Shown here: positions 1-11,000 of the stretch, piece by piece
How positions within the stretch are numbered: position 1 is the stretch's first letter
Layout: each line of letters begins with the position of its first letter
Origin: Pyxidicoccus caerfyrddinensis
Lineage (GTDB): Bacteria > Myxococcota > Myxococcia > Myxococcales > Myxococcaceae
Length of the DNA: 64,000 nucleotides
NCBI RefSeq assembly: GCF_010894405.1
Contig: NZ_JAAIYA010000020.1
Location: 124,001 to 188,000 of the forward strand
Direction: 5' to 3'
Program-made: the position numbers and the translations under genes
Notes under the pieces: model-generated
Database searches by the model: none
What the model was told of the DNA's origin: nothing
Seen by the model: the letters and a program-made list of their open reading frames with translations, nothing else

Positions 1-1644
1 GGCTTCGAGGTGGAGCTGGCCTTCGCCCGGCGCTTCCGGCGGCTGGACACCGGCATCGCCTTCGAGAAGCTCGTCACTGGCCACGCGGTGCCCTTCCTGA
101 GCGACATCTCCGCGTCGCGAGTCACAGCGACGCTCTCCCTGGAGCTGCGGCGCTATCAGGAGGGTGAGGGCTACACGGCGCCACCGGCACCGCCGCTCGC
201 GCACTACTTCCTCGGCAACCACCGGCTCATCCCCAACACCGGGGGCCTTGGCGAGGAGGCGCCCATGAAGTGGAACCTCCGGCCGGGGATGAAGCCCATC
301 ACCTGGGTAATCACCGACACGCTGGTGAAGACGCAGCAGGACCCTCGCTACCGCGACTACGACCTCGTCGGCGCGGTGAAGCGGGGCGTGGAGCTCTGGA
401 ACGGAGCGTTCGGCTTTCAGGCGCTCTCCGTCCGGCTGGCGCAGCCGGGCGAGTCCGTGGGCGACCTGGACCGGAACTTCATCCTCTTCGACCCGGACCT
501 GTTCTACTCCACCGCCTGGGCGGACTTCCGCACCAACCCGAACACCGGGGAGGTCCTCGGTGCCAATGTGTACTTCCCCGTCGCCTGGGTGAACGCGGCG
601 GTGAAGGCGGGAGGGGCGGCGCTCGCGACACCGGAGGGGGTGACGGCGCCCGGCCCCCGGCGCGTGCTGGCGTGGAATGGCATGGCCTCCGAGCGGCTGT
701 GCGAGCTGGACTCCTCGGAGGCGCTGGCGGGGCCCGAGGGGGACGTGTCCGCACTCACGCAGGCGCTGCCACCCCTGACGCCCAAGCAGATCGTGGAGGG
801 CATCATCACGAACGTGGTGATGCACGAGATTGGCCACACGCTGGGCCTGCGCCACAACTTCAAGGGGTCGCTGACGTTCCCCACCTCCTCGGTGATGGAC
901 TACACGTACAGGCAGGAGCAGCCCTACCGGGCCGACTCGGTGGGGCCGTATGACGTATCCGCCATCCGCTACCTGTACGGCCTGTCCTCCAACCTTCCGG
1001 AGGAGGCGTTCTGCACCGACACCGACATCGGGTATGACGCGGACTGCAACCGCAATGACGCCACGCCCAACCCGCTCGAGCTCTTCTACGGTGTGGCCTG
1101 GAAGGCGCAGCTGCGCGCGGCGCTGGAGACGGGCGCCGCGGCTCCGGCCGACGCGCTCCTCAACAGCGTGCTGCAGTACGTGCGCTGGGGCCGCTCCAAT
1201 CAGGAGAAGCTGCGCGCCTGGGACATCGCGATGGAGGGATTGCTCGCCCCCATTCCGCCGGAGACGCTGGCGGCCTTCCCGGGTTATGGCGCCAGGGCGG
1301 ATGCCCAGGCCCGGCGTGTCCTCCAGCGGCTGTACCTGGACAACACCATCGCCCGGGGCTTCTACCTGGCGGCGGACCCGCGGCCGAATGCGCTCTTCAC
1401 TCCGGCGCTGCTGGCGCAGCTGCGCGGCAACCTGCTCGACCTGGACGGCGTGCGCACCCGCGCCACGCGCCGCGTGGCCATCGACATCCTGAAGAAGCTC
1501 CAGACGTACGAAGCCTATGCCGTGCTGCGCGAGGCCCGCGACGCCGTGGACGCGTCCCTGCCTGGACTGTCCGGACAGGCGCGCATGGACGCGGAGGACC
1601 TGGCCAGCCGCCTGCACCTGGCCACCTCGCCGTACTTCAACTGA
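1..1644 (+). CDS. Zinc-dependent metalloprotease, 3' part (5' end outside window)
   Basis: The frame is open from base 1, so the start lies upstream; a GTG at 10 is in frame but is probably internal. The visible 547 residues hold the zinc-binding motif HEIGHTLGLRH (first His codon at 823), which fits HExxHxxGxxH of metzincin peptidases, and about 20 residues later SSVMDY, a plausible Met-turn. The arrangement resembles the DUF5117/DUF5118 group of large exported zinc proteases common in myxobacteria. Beyond the active site there is an alpha-helical tail of about 230 residues with no motif I recognise. It probably degrades extracellular or prey protein; the substrate cannot be read from the sequence. 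The stop at 1644 is followed at once by a strong hairpin, so this gene ends its transcript. Confidence 0.85.
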   Translation, partial: GFEVELAFARRFRRLDTGIAFEKLVTGHAVPFLSDISASRVTATLSLELRRYQEGEGYTAPPAPPLAHYFLGNHRLIPNTGGLGEEAPMKWNLRPGMKPITWVITDTLVKTQQDPRYRDYDLVGAVKRGVELWNGAFGFQALSVRLAQPGESVGDLDRNFILFDPDLFYSTAWADFRTNPNTGEVLGANVYFPVAWVNAAVKAGGAALATPEGVTAPGPRRVLAWNGMASERLCELDSSEALAGPEGDVSALTQALPPLTPKQIVEGIITNVVMHEIGHTLGLRHNFKGSLTFPTSSVMDYTYRQEQPYRADSVGPYDVSAIRYLYGLSSNLPEEAFCTDTDIGYDADCNRNDATPNPLELFYGVAWKAQLRAALETGAAAPADALLNSVLQYVRWGRSNQEKLRAWDIAMEGLLAPIPPETLAAFPGYGARADAQARRVLQRLYLDNTIARGFYLAADPRPNALFTPALLAQLRGNLLDLDGVRTRATRRVAIDILKKLQTYEAYAVLREARDAVDASLPGLSGQARMDAEDLASRLHLATSPYFN

Positions 1645-1649
1645 AGGGT

Positions 1650-1680
1650 GGGCCCGCTCCACGGCTGCTGGAGCGGGCCC
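1650..1680 (+). terminator. Strong hairpin after the metalloprotease gene
   Basis: A perfect 12-bp stem (GGGCCCGCTCCA, 1650-1661, pairing with 1669-1680) closes a 7-nt loop five bases after the stop codon. There is no long T tract, only scattered T residues after it, so it may act as a weak intrinsic terminator or as an mRNA 3' end stabiliser. The next gene lies on the opposite strand, so it could serve both directions. Confidence 0.6.
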
Positions 1681-1802
1681 GCCGGTGTTTCACCTCACGC
1701 CGCGCCTCAGGTGAGCGACGGAGGCAGGACCCCCGGCGGTTGGCGCACGTGCGGGCCGCCTGGACTGCGCGGCCCGCTGCCTTCAGCCTGTCATCGTTCC
1801 TC

Positions 1803-2312
1803 TCACTCCGTGCGGTCCAGGTTGCCCATCGAGAAGCGCTTGCCGTCGAGGAAGCGCACCTGGTCCGGCTGGAACCAGAAGATGGTGGCGTCCCCCAGGG
1901 AGACGCCGTCCGGGACCTTCACGCTGCCCAGGACCTTCTTGCCCGCGACCACGACGAGCTCGGACTGGGCGCGCGGGGCCCCCTTCCATCCCTCCTTCAG
2001 CTCCTTGAAGCCGAGCTCGTTCTGCGCGGCCCTCGGGAGCACGTAGACGGACTCCGACACCACGGCGACCCCGCCCTTCAGCGGGATGCGATCCGCAAGG
2101 CGATGGTCCACCACCGCGCCCAGCAGGGTCTGCGGATCCGTGCCGTGCTTCGCGGCGATGGCCGCCAGCGCCGCTTCGGCTTCCTCCACGGCGGCGGCTG
2201 GCACGGACGGCTTGCGGTTCGCGGTGTAGCCCATGGCTCCTCCCAGGGTGACGGCGGCCAGCACGCAGCTCGCGAGCAGCCGGACGCCCCGTGTGTATGC
2301 GATTCTCTTCAT
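1803..2312 (-). CDS. Small exported protein, possible immunity partner of the RHS protein
   Basis: The product is 169 aa and I do not recognise its family. The start ATG at 2312 is supported by AGGAGG six bases upstream. Residues 1-30 form a Sec-type signal or membrane anchor (MKR, then LLASCVLAAVTLGGAMGY); no proper lipobox is evident. The rest is mixed helix and strand with an aromatic stretch (TIFWFQPDQ) near the end. The gene begins only 8 bp after the stop of the RHS gene, so the two are co-transcribed. In polymorphic toxin loci the small gene directly behind the RHS tip usually encodes the immunity protein, and an exported antidote would fit a toxin acting in the periplasm. That role is an inference from position only. 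Confidence 0.7.
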   Translation of the reverse strand: MKRIAYTRGVRLLASCVLAAVTLGGAMGYTANRKPSVPAAAVEEAEAALAAIAAKHGTDPQTLLGAVVDHRLADRIPLKGGVAVVSESVYVLPRAAQNELGFKELKEGWKGAPRAQSELVVVAGKKVLGSVKVPDGVSLGDATIFWFQPDQVRFLDGKRFSMGNLDRTE

Positions 2313-2320
2313 GATTCCTC

Positions 2321-5300
2321 CTAGGGTACGGGCTTGGGGAAGACGCTGGTGGGAACGACGACGCTGGGCTGCTTCGTCGCCTTCATCTGCTCGTTGAGGG
2401 CATGCGGGTTGGGCACGACCTTGGTCTTGGTCACCCCCTTGTAGTTCGCCACGACCTCGCCATTTCCCGCAGGCAGCATGGTCGCCGGAACGCCGGTGGC
2501 CTGGCCCGCCTCCACCGCCAGCGTCGCGCAGTTGCGCTCCATCGTGTAGTAGCCCGGATGGGTCTTCGTGGCCTTGGAGAAGGCGATGCCCTTGTCGAAC
2601 TGGGCTTTGGTGACCTCGAACTCGTACACCGTGGCGTCCCCCGTGAGCGGCCAGACTCCACTGCCCTTGAATGCGCCGAAGAGGAACTGCGGCCGGTCCC
2701 AGTCGCCCATCGAGCGCTCGGGACCGAAGCTCATCACCTCCGAAATGGTGCCATTGGGTGCTCGCCAGTAGGCGAACGCGTGTCCCGTGTCCGCGGTGAC
2801 ATCGAGCTGGCCCGAGGCGGTGATGGCCTTCGCCTTCGGCAACTCGATGCCGATACCGAACCGGTAGGTGCCGGTGGGGGCATTGAACGAGGGCGGCACC
2901 GGGGTGGCGGTCGTGGGCGCGGCGGGCGCCGCGGCTGTACCGTCGTCCTTCTTCGCCTTGCGGCCATCCGGGTCCAGGTACGCCTGCGGGTTGCTCCGGG
3001 CGTACGCGTACAGGTTGCACTCCGCGGGGCTCTCCACGCACTGCTCGGGCTGCTCCAGGAAGTACGGGTCCGGCGTGGTGAAGCGGTGGAGCGTGGCGTC
3101 GTAGTCGCGCAGGCCCATCCGGATGAGGCCCAGGTCGGCGTCGTACCCCTTGCCCACGTAGTCCAGCGCCGCCGCGGACGTCGGCGGCGTGGTGCGCTCG
3201 CCGAACGGAGAGGCCCAGCGCGGCGTGCCGTCGTAGTCCGAGAGCACCGTGCCCTTCCGGTCCGTGGCGAGCGGGCGGAAGACGTTGTTCTGGATGACGC
3301 CCATCAGCGTGCCGCCCAGCCGGAAGGGCCGCGTCAGCCCGGACGCATCCAGGAAGACGCTGCCGTCCAGGTAGGCCGCCAGCACCGCGTTGCCCTGGAG
3401 CTTCGCGATGCGCTGGCCGTGCTCGTCGTAGAGGAAGTCCCAGGTGTCCGTACCTCGCGTGGCGCGGGACAGGTGCCCGTTGGGGCCATAGCGCAGCACC
3501 AGGTCGCCCCGCTGGATGGTGCGTCCCAGCGCGTCGAAGGTGTGGGTGACGCCGCCCGACTCCAGCGTGCTGCCCGTCCGCACGAGCGTGCGCACGGCGC
3601 TGTTTTCCTGGATGCGAGTGGGAAGGCCCGTCGCGTCGTACTCGTACGCGCTCGCCGTCTCCGCATCCGTGCTGGAGGTGAGGAAGCCCTGCGCCGAGTA
3701 GCCCTGGGTCCGCGTGAGGCTGCTTGCCCCGACCTGGAGCTGCTCCTGGTCCACGAGGCCGCGCGCGCCGTAGTGCCACTGTGACGAGGACGAGAAGCCC
3801 GCGCCCGTGCGGCTGTAGCCCACCCGCGCCCGCGTCAGCGAGTCATGGGAGAAAGTCACCAGGCTGCTGCCCACCGACGCGCTCGCCAGCAGCCCCTGCG
3901 CGTTGTACGCGAGCGACGCCAGCGTGCTGCCGTTGAGGGAGATGGACCCCGTGCGCCCGTACGCGTCCGGCACGTCCTTCAGCGTGGTGCAGCTGAGCGG
4001 CGCGGTATTCACGGCGTCACGCACGCAGGTCGTCTCGCTCTGGACGGCGCCATCCTCGCGGTAGGCCAGCGTGGACTCCACCGTGCGCCAGCCCGCGAGC
4101 TGCACCGTGCGCTTCTCCAGCCGTCCGTCCGCGCGGTACTCGAAGGACTTGCGGAAGCCCTGTCCTTCCACGGCGGACAGCACGCCCGGGTGGGTGTGCT
4201 GCGTCGGCGCGTCCGGCGTCGCGCCGTCGAAGTAGAAGCGGTAGCTCTGCGTGGCGCCCGTGGTGCTGTCGGTGTGCAGCTCCAGCGTCTTGCGCCCGAT
4301 GCCGTCGTAGGTGAGCTCCTCCTTGCGCTGCACCACGCCCCCGTCCGACAGGAAGCGCTTCTCGCTCAGCAGGCCCGTGGTGCCTTCGTAGGCGTACTCC
4401 ACCGAGGCCAGCCCCTGTCGCTGCACGCGGGTGACGCGGCCGTAGCTGTCATGGCTGGCGAGGTGGCGCGCGCCCCCGGGCAGGGTGACGCCGCGCACGC
4501 GGCCCAGCGCGTCGTAGGTGTAGTCGTACCGCGCGCCCGCGGCGTCCGTGAACGACACCGGCTTGCGCGCCGCGTCCAGGCGCACGGTGGTGTGGAACGT
4601 GCCGTTCTCCACCGTCTCCTGCTCGAGGACACCCCCGACGAGACGCAGGTGCGTCTCCACGTGCTTCTCCACGTCGGCGTGTAGCTTCGAGGAGGACTCC
4701 GCCTCATGACCGAAGGCCGCCGCTAGCGCGGTGCCAGTCTGCTGGGTGCCCGCCAGCAGGTCCGTCTGGGTGAGGGTCTCCGGCGCGGTGGAGGCAGGCG
4801 CCGTGGGCCGCATGAAGGTGCGCGTCTCCAGCTGCGCCGGGTTGTGGGTGGTGACGCCGCCGAAGGCCCACCCCTCCGGGATGCGCTGGGCGGTGGCCAG
4901 GGCCTCGCCCGCGGCCGTCGTCCACTCCACCGACTCGAGCTTCGCGCCGGCCATGGCCTCCACCAGCGTGCTCACCTTCACCGACGCGGGCCGGATGGCC
5001 GTCGCGTACTGGTAGCTCCACACCGACTCCGGGTTGGCCTCGGTGGCCTGGCCCAGGCTGTCCCACCGCTTCCGCAGGCGCTCCTGCCCGTCGAAGCGGA
5101 AGAACTCGGTGTAGACCTTGCTGCCCGCCCGGCGCGTCAGGTCCAGCACCTCGTCCGTGAGTGCGTCGCGCGCGGTGGCCTCCGTCGTCGAGCCATCCGG
5201 CGAGGTGATGCGCTGGAGCAGCAGCGTCCCGGCCGCATGGTCGAAGTGCGTGGTGCCACGGCCCGGCCTGGAGATGTCGGAGAGGGTGAAGTCCGGCCCG

Positions 5301-7939
5301 TACGTCACGTCCTGCAGCGTGAGCGCGCCCTGGGGGCCCAGGCTCTCCACCTTCGTCGTCAGGCCCAGGTTGTTGCGCGTGACGCGGGCCTCGTGCCGGA
5401 AGTCCAGCGAGGCGTCCGGATGCTGGCCGATGAGGACGATGCCGTCCTCCAGGCAGTGCAGGTGCCCCGCGAGCCCGGACACCGTCGCCCGGTGCTTCTG
5501 CGTCGTCAGCGTGCCCTGGGACGTGTGGCGCACCACACGGGACGGGCAGAGCTGAGCCTCGTACTCGGCGTACTCCGTCCACTCCTCCAGCGGCGCGCTG
5601 CCCGTCTCCGCCGCCCACCGCGTGTGCTCCTCCTTCAGCCGCTTCCAGGCGACGCCCTCGTAGAGCGCGCCCTCGTACAGCCACGTCTGCTCCTGGCGCA
5701 GCCCCGGCGAGCGGCTGTCCCGGTGCGTGCTGCTCAAGGGCAGGCCGGTGCGCCAGGCGTCGTGCAGGAAGGTGGCGTCCTCCTGGCCCTGCGCGCCGGT
5801 CGTCGTCACGCGCTCGTAGCCCAGCAGGAACTTCCCCTCGGGGTGCAGCGTGGGCTGTGCGTAGGCGTAGTCATGGGACACCGGGGCCTGGCCCGACGCC
5901 TCCACCGTCAGCCGCGACAGCACGGACTGGCGCTGCCGCGCCCCCTCCACCGGTGGGCTCCACGCGTACTCCAGCCGGAGCACCGAGCCCCGGCCGTCAT
6001 CCGCCGTGCGCATGAGGCCCGTGCCCGGCCCGTCCAGCGTGGCCACGAAGGCCTGCCCCAGCTTCACCGACGTGAGCTGGGTGCCGCCCGTGCCGGTGAA
6101 GTCCCCCACGACCACGGGGCTCGCGAGCCCGTCGAAGAAGTCCTGCACCGGGAGCCGCACCTCGGCGAACTCCGTCCCCGTGTTCATGAACAGCGCGGCG
6201 AAGCCCGACTGCCACAGCAGCAGGTCCGACAGTCCGTCCTTGTTGAAGTCGATGAACGCGGTCTGGTAGTCGAGCAGCCCGCTCACCTCGCCGCCGTACC
6301 AGAGGAGCACCGGCATGCCCTGGCCCACGCCCTCGAACTCGTACTGGCCCGTGCCGTACCAGACGACGAAGCCCGCCTCGTGGCGCGCCACCAGGTCCGC
6401 CTGCCCGTCGCCGTTCAGGTCCTGCACCCAGGTGCTGTTCGGGGTGAAGTACGGCATCAGGCCGCCGCTGCGCATGGCGCCGAAGGACGGCCCCCCCGTG
6501 CCCGCGCTCGTGTTGGGCAGCACGTCATAGCCGCCCTCGTACACGCGCAGCAGGTCCGGCCGCCGGTCCCGATTCACATCCACCAGCCGGGTGTTCGCGC
6601 CCAGCCCCCAGCCGCTGGAGAACGTCTGCTGCGTCAGCAACTGCCCGTCGCGCGAGCACACCGTCAGCGTGCTGGACGGGAAGCCGTCGTCCGCGCGCAG
6701 GTCCACGACCTGGTACGCGTCCGAGCCGGGCCACAGCTGCGCGAGGTGTCGCGGCTCATTGCCCACGGACTCCGCCGGCCGGCACACGCCCACCGTGCTC
6801 GGGCCGGGCGCGGGCAGTTCCTCCATGCGGAAGCCATTGCCCTCCTGCACGAACAGGGTCTGCCGCTGCGGGTGCTCCAGGTCCGGCCGGCCGTCCTCGT
6901 TGACGTCCAGCACCGTGGAGCGGAACGGCTGGATGGCGTCCGCGCCGAACTCGGCCATCACCCCGTCCAGCGCGGGGGTGCTCTGGAATTGGGCGGCCTG
7001 CAGCGCCTCCGTGGCCGTGTTGTACGTGTAGCGCGTGGGCGGGGGCTGCTCGCCGGAAGCGTACGTCTGCTGCACCCCGGCCAGCTGGTAGCCCGGCCCC
7101 AGGTCATCCTCCTGGTAGCTCAGCGTGTACCGCCAGCGCTCGCCCCAGGTGCCCGTGCCCGGGTTGCGCGAGCGCAGCACCACCTCATGGACGCGGCGGT
7201 CCAGCCGCGACGGCTCGCCGCCGCGGTAGTCCACGAAGGACCGGGCCAGCGTCTCGTACGTCCAGGTGAGCTCGTACTGGAAGGCCTCACCCCGCCCGCC
7301 GTAGCGCACGCTCTGCAGGAAGGGACGGCCGGAGTCGTTGAGGACGTAGCCCAGGCGCACCCCGCGCCCGGTGACGTCCCGGACCTCCTCCAGGTACCAG
7401 GCGTAGGTGCCGCGCGGCACGTCCACGCGCACCAGCGCGCCGAACGTCCACGTGCTGCCGTCCGGCAGCTTCGCCACCAGGGCGCTACCCGAGGCCACCA
7501 TCCGCACCGGCGTGGCCATGCCGGCCGCGTACCAGGCCCCGTCCGCGCCCTTCACCATGCGGCCCCAGGGGCCCGTCAGGTCGTCGGTAGCGAAGTCCAG
7601 CTCGCCGCTCGCGCGCGAGCGCTGGATGTTGAGCGACGTCTGCCACCCCATGCCCCACTCACTCAGCCCTCCTTCAGGCGAGTACGTGGGGAACGCCTTC
7701 GCCAGCAGCGGCCCGCGGTCCTCCGGTGCGCTGAAGGGCGACGGCAGGCTGAAGCCGCCGCGACTGACATCCGCCGGCCCGAAGGCCGTCTGCGCATACT
7801 GCCCCACCAGCGAGCCACGCTTTGGCGCCGCCAGCTCCGGGGCCTGGACCTGGCTGTCCGTGAAGGGGTCGGACTGCGCATACCCCAGTGGGGACACCAG
7901 ACACACGAATGCCACGGCCAGCTTCCGTAGCGTCGCCAT
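2321..7939 (-). CDS. Exported RHS-repeat/FG-GAP protein with variable C-terminal toxin-like domain
   Basis: The product is 1872 aa. ATG at 7939 is preferred because GGGAG lies 6 bp upstream; an in-frame GTG at 7945 would sit on top of that site. Residues 1-23 are a Sec signal peptide ending near GYAQS. Between about residues 330 and 600 there are four Asp-rich FG-GAP/VCBS calcium loops (DVNEDGRPDL, DVNRDRRPDL, DLNGDGQADL, DFNKDGLSDL), as in the SpvB/TcdB class. A long YD/RHS repeat region follows and ends in the RHS core signature at LDPDGRK, about residue 1653. After a Pro/Ala linker comes a unique domain of about 200 aa with GHAFAYW (H1720) and RNCATL (C1804). The His-before-Cys order suggests a circularly permuted papain-like (NlpC/LRAT-like) fold. 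The small gene 8 bp downstream may give immunity. Confidence 0.88.
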   Translation of the reverse strand: MATLRKLAVAFVCLVSPLGYAQSDPFTDSQVQAPELAAPKRGSLVGQYAQTAFGPADVSRGGFSLPSPFSAPEDRGPLLAKAFPTYSPEGGLSEWGMGWQTSLNIQRSRASGELDFATDDLTGPWGRMVKGADGAWYAAGMATPVRMVASGSALVAKLPDGSTWTFGALVRVDVPRGTYAWYLEEVRDVTGRGVRLGYVLNDSGRPFLQSVRYGGRGEAFQYELTWTYETLARSFVDYRGGEPSRLDRRVHEVVLRSRNPGTGTWGERWRYTLSYQEDDLGPGYQLAGVQQTYASGEQPPPTRYTYNTATEALQAAQFQSTPALDGVMAEFGADAIQPFRSTVLDVNEDGRPDLEHPQRQTLFVQEGNGFRMEELPAPGPSTVGVCRPAESVGNEPRHLAQLWPGSDAYQVVDLRADDGFPSSTLTVCSRDGQLLTQQTFSSGWGLGANTRLVDVNRDRRPDLLRVYEGGYDVLPNTSAGTGGPSFGAMRSGGLMPYFTPNSTWVQDLNGDGQADLVARHEAGFVVWYGTGQYEFEGVGQGMPVLLWYGGEVSGLLDYQTAFIDFNKDGLSDLLLWQSGFAALFMNTGTEFAEVRLPVQDFFDGLASPVVVGDFTGTGGTQLTSVKLGQAFVATLDGPGTGLMRTADDGRGSVLRLEYAWSPPVEGARQRQSVLSRLTVEASGQAPVSHDYAYAQPTLHPEGKFLLGYERVTTTGAQGQEDATFLHDAWRTGLPLSSTHRDSRSPGLRQEQTWLYEGALYEGVAWKRLKEEHTRWAAETGSAPLEEWTEYAEYEAQLCPSRVVRHTSQGTLTTQKHRATVSGLAGHLHCLEDGIVLIGQHPDASLDFRHEARVTRNNLGLTTKVESLGPQGALTLQDVTYGPDFTLSDISRPGRGTTHFDHAAGTLLLQRITSPDGSTTEATARDALTDEVLDLTRRAGSKVYTEFFRFDGQERLRKRWDSLGQATEANPESVWSYQYATAIRPASVKVSTLVEAMAGAKLESVEWTTAAGEALATAQRIPEGWAFGGVTTHNPAQLETRTFMRPTAPASTAPETLTQTDLLAGTQQTGTALAAAFGHEAESSSKLHADVEKHVETHLRLVGGVLEQETVENGTFHTTVRLDAARKPVSFTDAAGARYDYTYDALGRVRGVTLPGGARHLASHDSYGRVTRVQRQGLASVEYAYEGTTGLLSEKRFLSDGGVVQRKEELTYDGIGRKTLELHTDSTTGATQSYRFYFDGATPDAPTQHTHPGVLSAVEGQGFRKSFEYRADGRLEKRTVQLAGWRTVESTLAYREDGAVQSETTCVRDAVNTAPLSCTTLKDVPDAYGRTGSISLNGSTLASLAYNAQGLLASASVGSSLVTFSHDSLTRARVGYSRTGAGFSSSSQWHYGARGLVDQEQLQVGASSLTRTQGYSAQGFLTSSTDAETASAYEYDATGLPTRIQENSAVRTLVRTGSTLESGGVTHTFDALGRTIQRGDLVLRYGPNGHLSRATRGTDTWDFLYDEHGQRIAKLQGNAVLAAYLDGSVFLDASGLTRPFRLGGTLMGVIQNNVFRPLATDRKGTVLSDYDGTPRWASPFGERTTPPTSAAALDYVGKGYDADLGLIRMGLRDYDATLHRFTTPDPYFLEQPEQCVESPAECNLYAYARSNPQAYLDPDGRKAKKDDGTAAAPAAPTTATPVPPSFNAPTGTYRFGIGIELPKAKAITASGQLDVTADTGHAFAYWRAPNGTISEVMSFGPERSMGDWDRPQFLFGAFKGSGVWPLTGDATVYEFEVTKAQFDKGIAFSKATKTHPGYYTMERNCATLAVEAGQATGVPATMLPAGNGEVVANYKGVTKTKVVPNPHALNEQMKATKQPSVVVPTSVFPKPVP

Positions 7940-8039
7940 ACACACTCCCTGCGATGTTTGGATGGGACTTCAAGCGCACTGCACGAAGAAGGGAGGCGCC
8001 AGAAGCCCGGCGCCTCCCCGACTGCCTACGTCACTGCTC

Positions 8040-11000
8040 CTACTGGCAGACCAACGGCTGCGGCATGGCCGTCACCGTGCGCCGATCCACCTGCATCACC
8101 ACCACCAGCTCCGAGGCTGCATCCAGCGGGTGGTAGTTGTTGGTGCGCAGGCCCGTCACGTCGAACCGCGCGGTGACGAAGGGAGACAGCCCGTCACCGC
8201 CCGCCGCCTGCTGGTTCTCCAGCCGGCTCAGCTCGAGGTTGTTGAAGTGGTTCAGCGCGTCGCCGGTCAGCCCGAAGAGGAGGCGGTTCTTGCCCACCCG
8301 CCACAGCGGGCCCTGCGTCTTGTCGTCCTCCACGAAGTACGTCTTGTTCCCCAGCGCGCCGGTGAACGTCAGCTCCGGCTCGAAGGTAGAGCTCGAGAGC
8401 AGCTGCAGGTTGTTCAGCGTCGTGTTGTCAGTGGTCGACGAGGTCGAGCGGACGAAGAAGAGCCCCATCCGGTGGAGGATGGGCGTGCCGTCCGTGCACT
8501 GCAGCGCGCCGCCGACAGCGCCGATGGCGGCGTAGACGTCCGCCGGCGTGAGCGTCACGGAGAAGGCCGCCTTGGGATTCGTGGCGTCCATCAGCGTCGT
8601 CCACACCGCCGTGGCCCGCTCCTCGCTGACCTTCGGCCAGGAGGAGGCCGCCCGGGCCGCCGCCGTCCTCGGGAAGCTCAGCGCCACGAGCGCGTAGTTG
8701 GGGTCCGGGTCCTGGAAGCGCCCGTCACCCAGCGCGGTGTTGATGCGGGTCACCGCGTTGAGCTCCAGGGTGGCCAGGTCCACGTACGGCTGCGTCCAGT
8801 CCGCGCGGATGAGCGCCAACAGGGCCGGGTCCGTCTTCAGCGCGCCCATGACGGCCGGGTAGCGCAGGTCCATGACGGGGTAGAGGTAGTCCGTCACCAG
8901 CACGGAGAGGTCCCGCGTGCTGTTGCGCAGCTTCTCACCGTCCAGGTTGCGCAGGCTCCACACCGGCACGAGTCGCAGCACGCGCCCGCGGGCCTCCGCG
9001 TTCTCCAGGGTGTCCGCCAGCGCCTTCATGTCCAGGGAGATGAGCTCCATCTGGCGCTCCACGTTGCGGATCTCCACCTTGCGCTCCATCCGCGCCAGCT
9101 CCTTCGCCACGAAGGTGTCGTAGAGCGCCATCAGCGTCGGCGGGAACTGCGTGAGGTTGCACGTGCTGGCGCAGGTGCCCGTCGCGGCGCAGCCCGTCTG
9201 AAGCCTGCAGGCCTCGTACAGGTCCGACTGGGCCGCCTGACGCCGGGCCGCCATGTCCTGGGACAGGATGCGGCCCTGACTGACCAGGGCGTCCGTGGCG
9301 GCGCGCATGTCCATCAGCACCTTCGCCATCGCCGGGGCCACCTGCTGGACCACGGTGCCGGCGGGTACCAGTTGCTGCACGTCCACGCTCAGCGAGTGCG
9401 CGGTGTCCGGGACGCACGCGCTCGCCTTCACGTCGTTGGCCACCAGGTAGAGGTCCACCTGCGGGCCCGTTGCGGGGGCACCTGCCCGAGCGCCGATGAC
9501 GACCGTCGTCGAGGGCTGCACCACCTGGATGTCCCGGATGGCCTGGGTGTCGTGCTCCACCTGGACGAGCAGCAGCGAGCCCGCTGGCAGGCGGGGGAAG
9601 GGCGTTCCGTCCAGGCGGATGCCCGTGTTGTACGAGGCGCTCACGCGCTGCTCGGTGCCCGAGCTGCTGTCGCTCTGCGCGCGGATGCCCAGCTCGCCGC
9701 TGATGCAGGCCTCGGCGTATGCGTACACGTACGCCTCGGCGTGGACGACGAAGTTCCAGCCGCCACCGGACTCCACCCGTGCGCCCGCGCAGGCCCGCAG
9801 GGACGCGGAGGCCCCGGCGTACTTGGACGTGGCGTTGGAGTCCGCGTTGAAGGCGTTGTCCTGGATGGTCACCAGGTAGCCCTCCGAGCCCGTCAGCGCG
9901 CCGGCAACCCCGGCGCTGGGCTGCACCTTGCCGCTGCTCAGGGGCTTGTTGAGCTGTGCGCGCGACAGCGCGCACGTGGGGGCCCACTGGTTGCGCGCCG
10001 TGATGTTGATGATGTCACCGGCGCGGGCGGAGAGGCTCCAGGCCGCCCCGTTCTTCTTGACGGCGTAGTTTCCGACGGACGTCGGGTTCATCCACGACTC
10101 GAAGTAGGCCTCCGCCGCGGAGATGGACAGCTGCTCCACCGGGTTTCGGGTGATGGCCAGCTTCGCCAGGTCCGCCTGCTCCGCCTCGCTCGCGGTGTTG
10201 AAGGCCACGGCGAAGTCTCCGAAGGCGGCGTCCTCCAGCGCGGCGTTGGCGCGCAGCCCGGTCAGGTCCGACGCGAGCTGGTTGAACTGGGCGAGCTTCG
10301 CATCGAGCTGCGCCTGGATGCTGGCGCGCTGGTCCGCGTTGCCCATCTCCGCCAGTCGCGCCTGCACGTACTGGTCCCGGTTCGCCACGTAGTCGTTGCG
10401 GTCGTTGGTCAGGTTCTGGGTGCGGGTGGTGATGAGGCTGTCCAGCTGGTTGCGCTTCGTCTCCTGGATGCCCACGCGCAGGGAGTTGCGCGCGTCCAGC
10501 AGGAAGGTGCCGGACCTCGCGTAGCTGGAGATGCGCGTGTTGCCGTCCCGGACGAAGCGCGCGAGCGACACGGCCGGACGGGGCAGCGACGCGGGCGGCG
10601 TCTCGAGCAGCAGCTTCTTGTCATAGCCCGTCGTCACGCCGAACGTCTGGACCACCGCGGCCTCGAGGTCCGAATGCCGCCTCTGGAGCAGGTTGAACAC
10701 CTCGCGCCAGTCCGCGCGTGCGGTCGGGGCGACCCCCAGCAGCGTGGCGGACGTCACCGCGCTCGACAGCGCCGTGGAGTCCGCCGAGGCGCCGAAGAGG
10801 CTCCACAGCTCGCTCACCTCCGTCTGGACGCCCGGAATGCCTCCGCAGGCCATGTAGCGGCACCCCAGGTCGTGCAGCATGCTGAAGTCCTCCATGCGGT
10901 CATGCAGGCCGTGCAGGCCGTCGCCCAGCAGCATGAGCAGGGGCGCGCCCGTCAGCGGCAGCGGGCCCGTGTTCGAGCCGTCCGTGGCGGTGAGGGCCGC

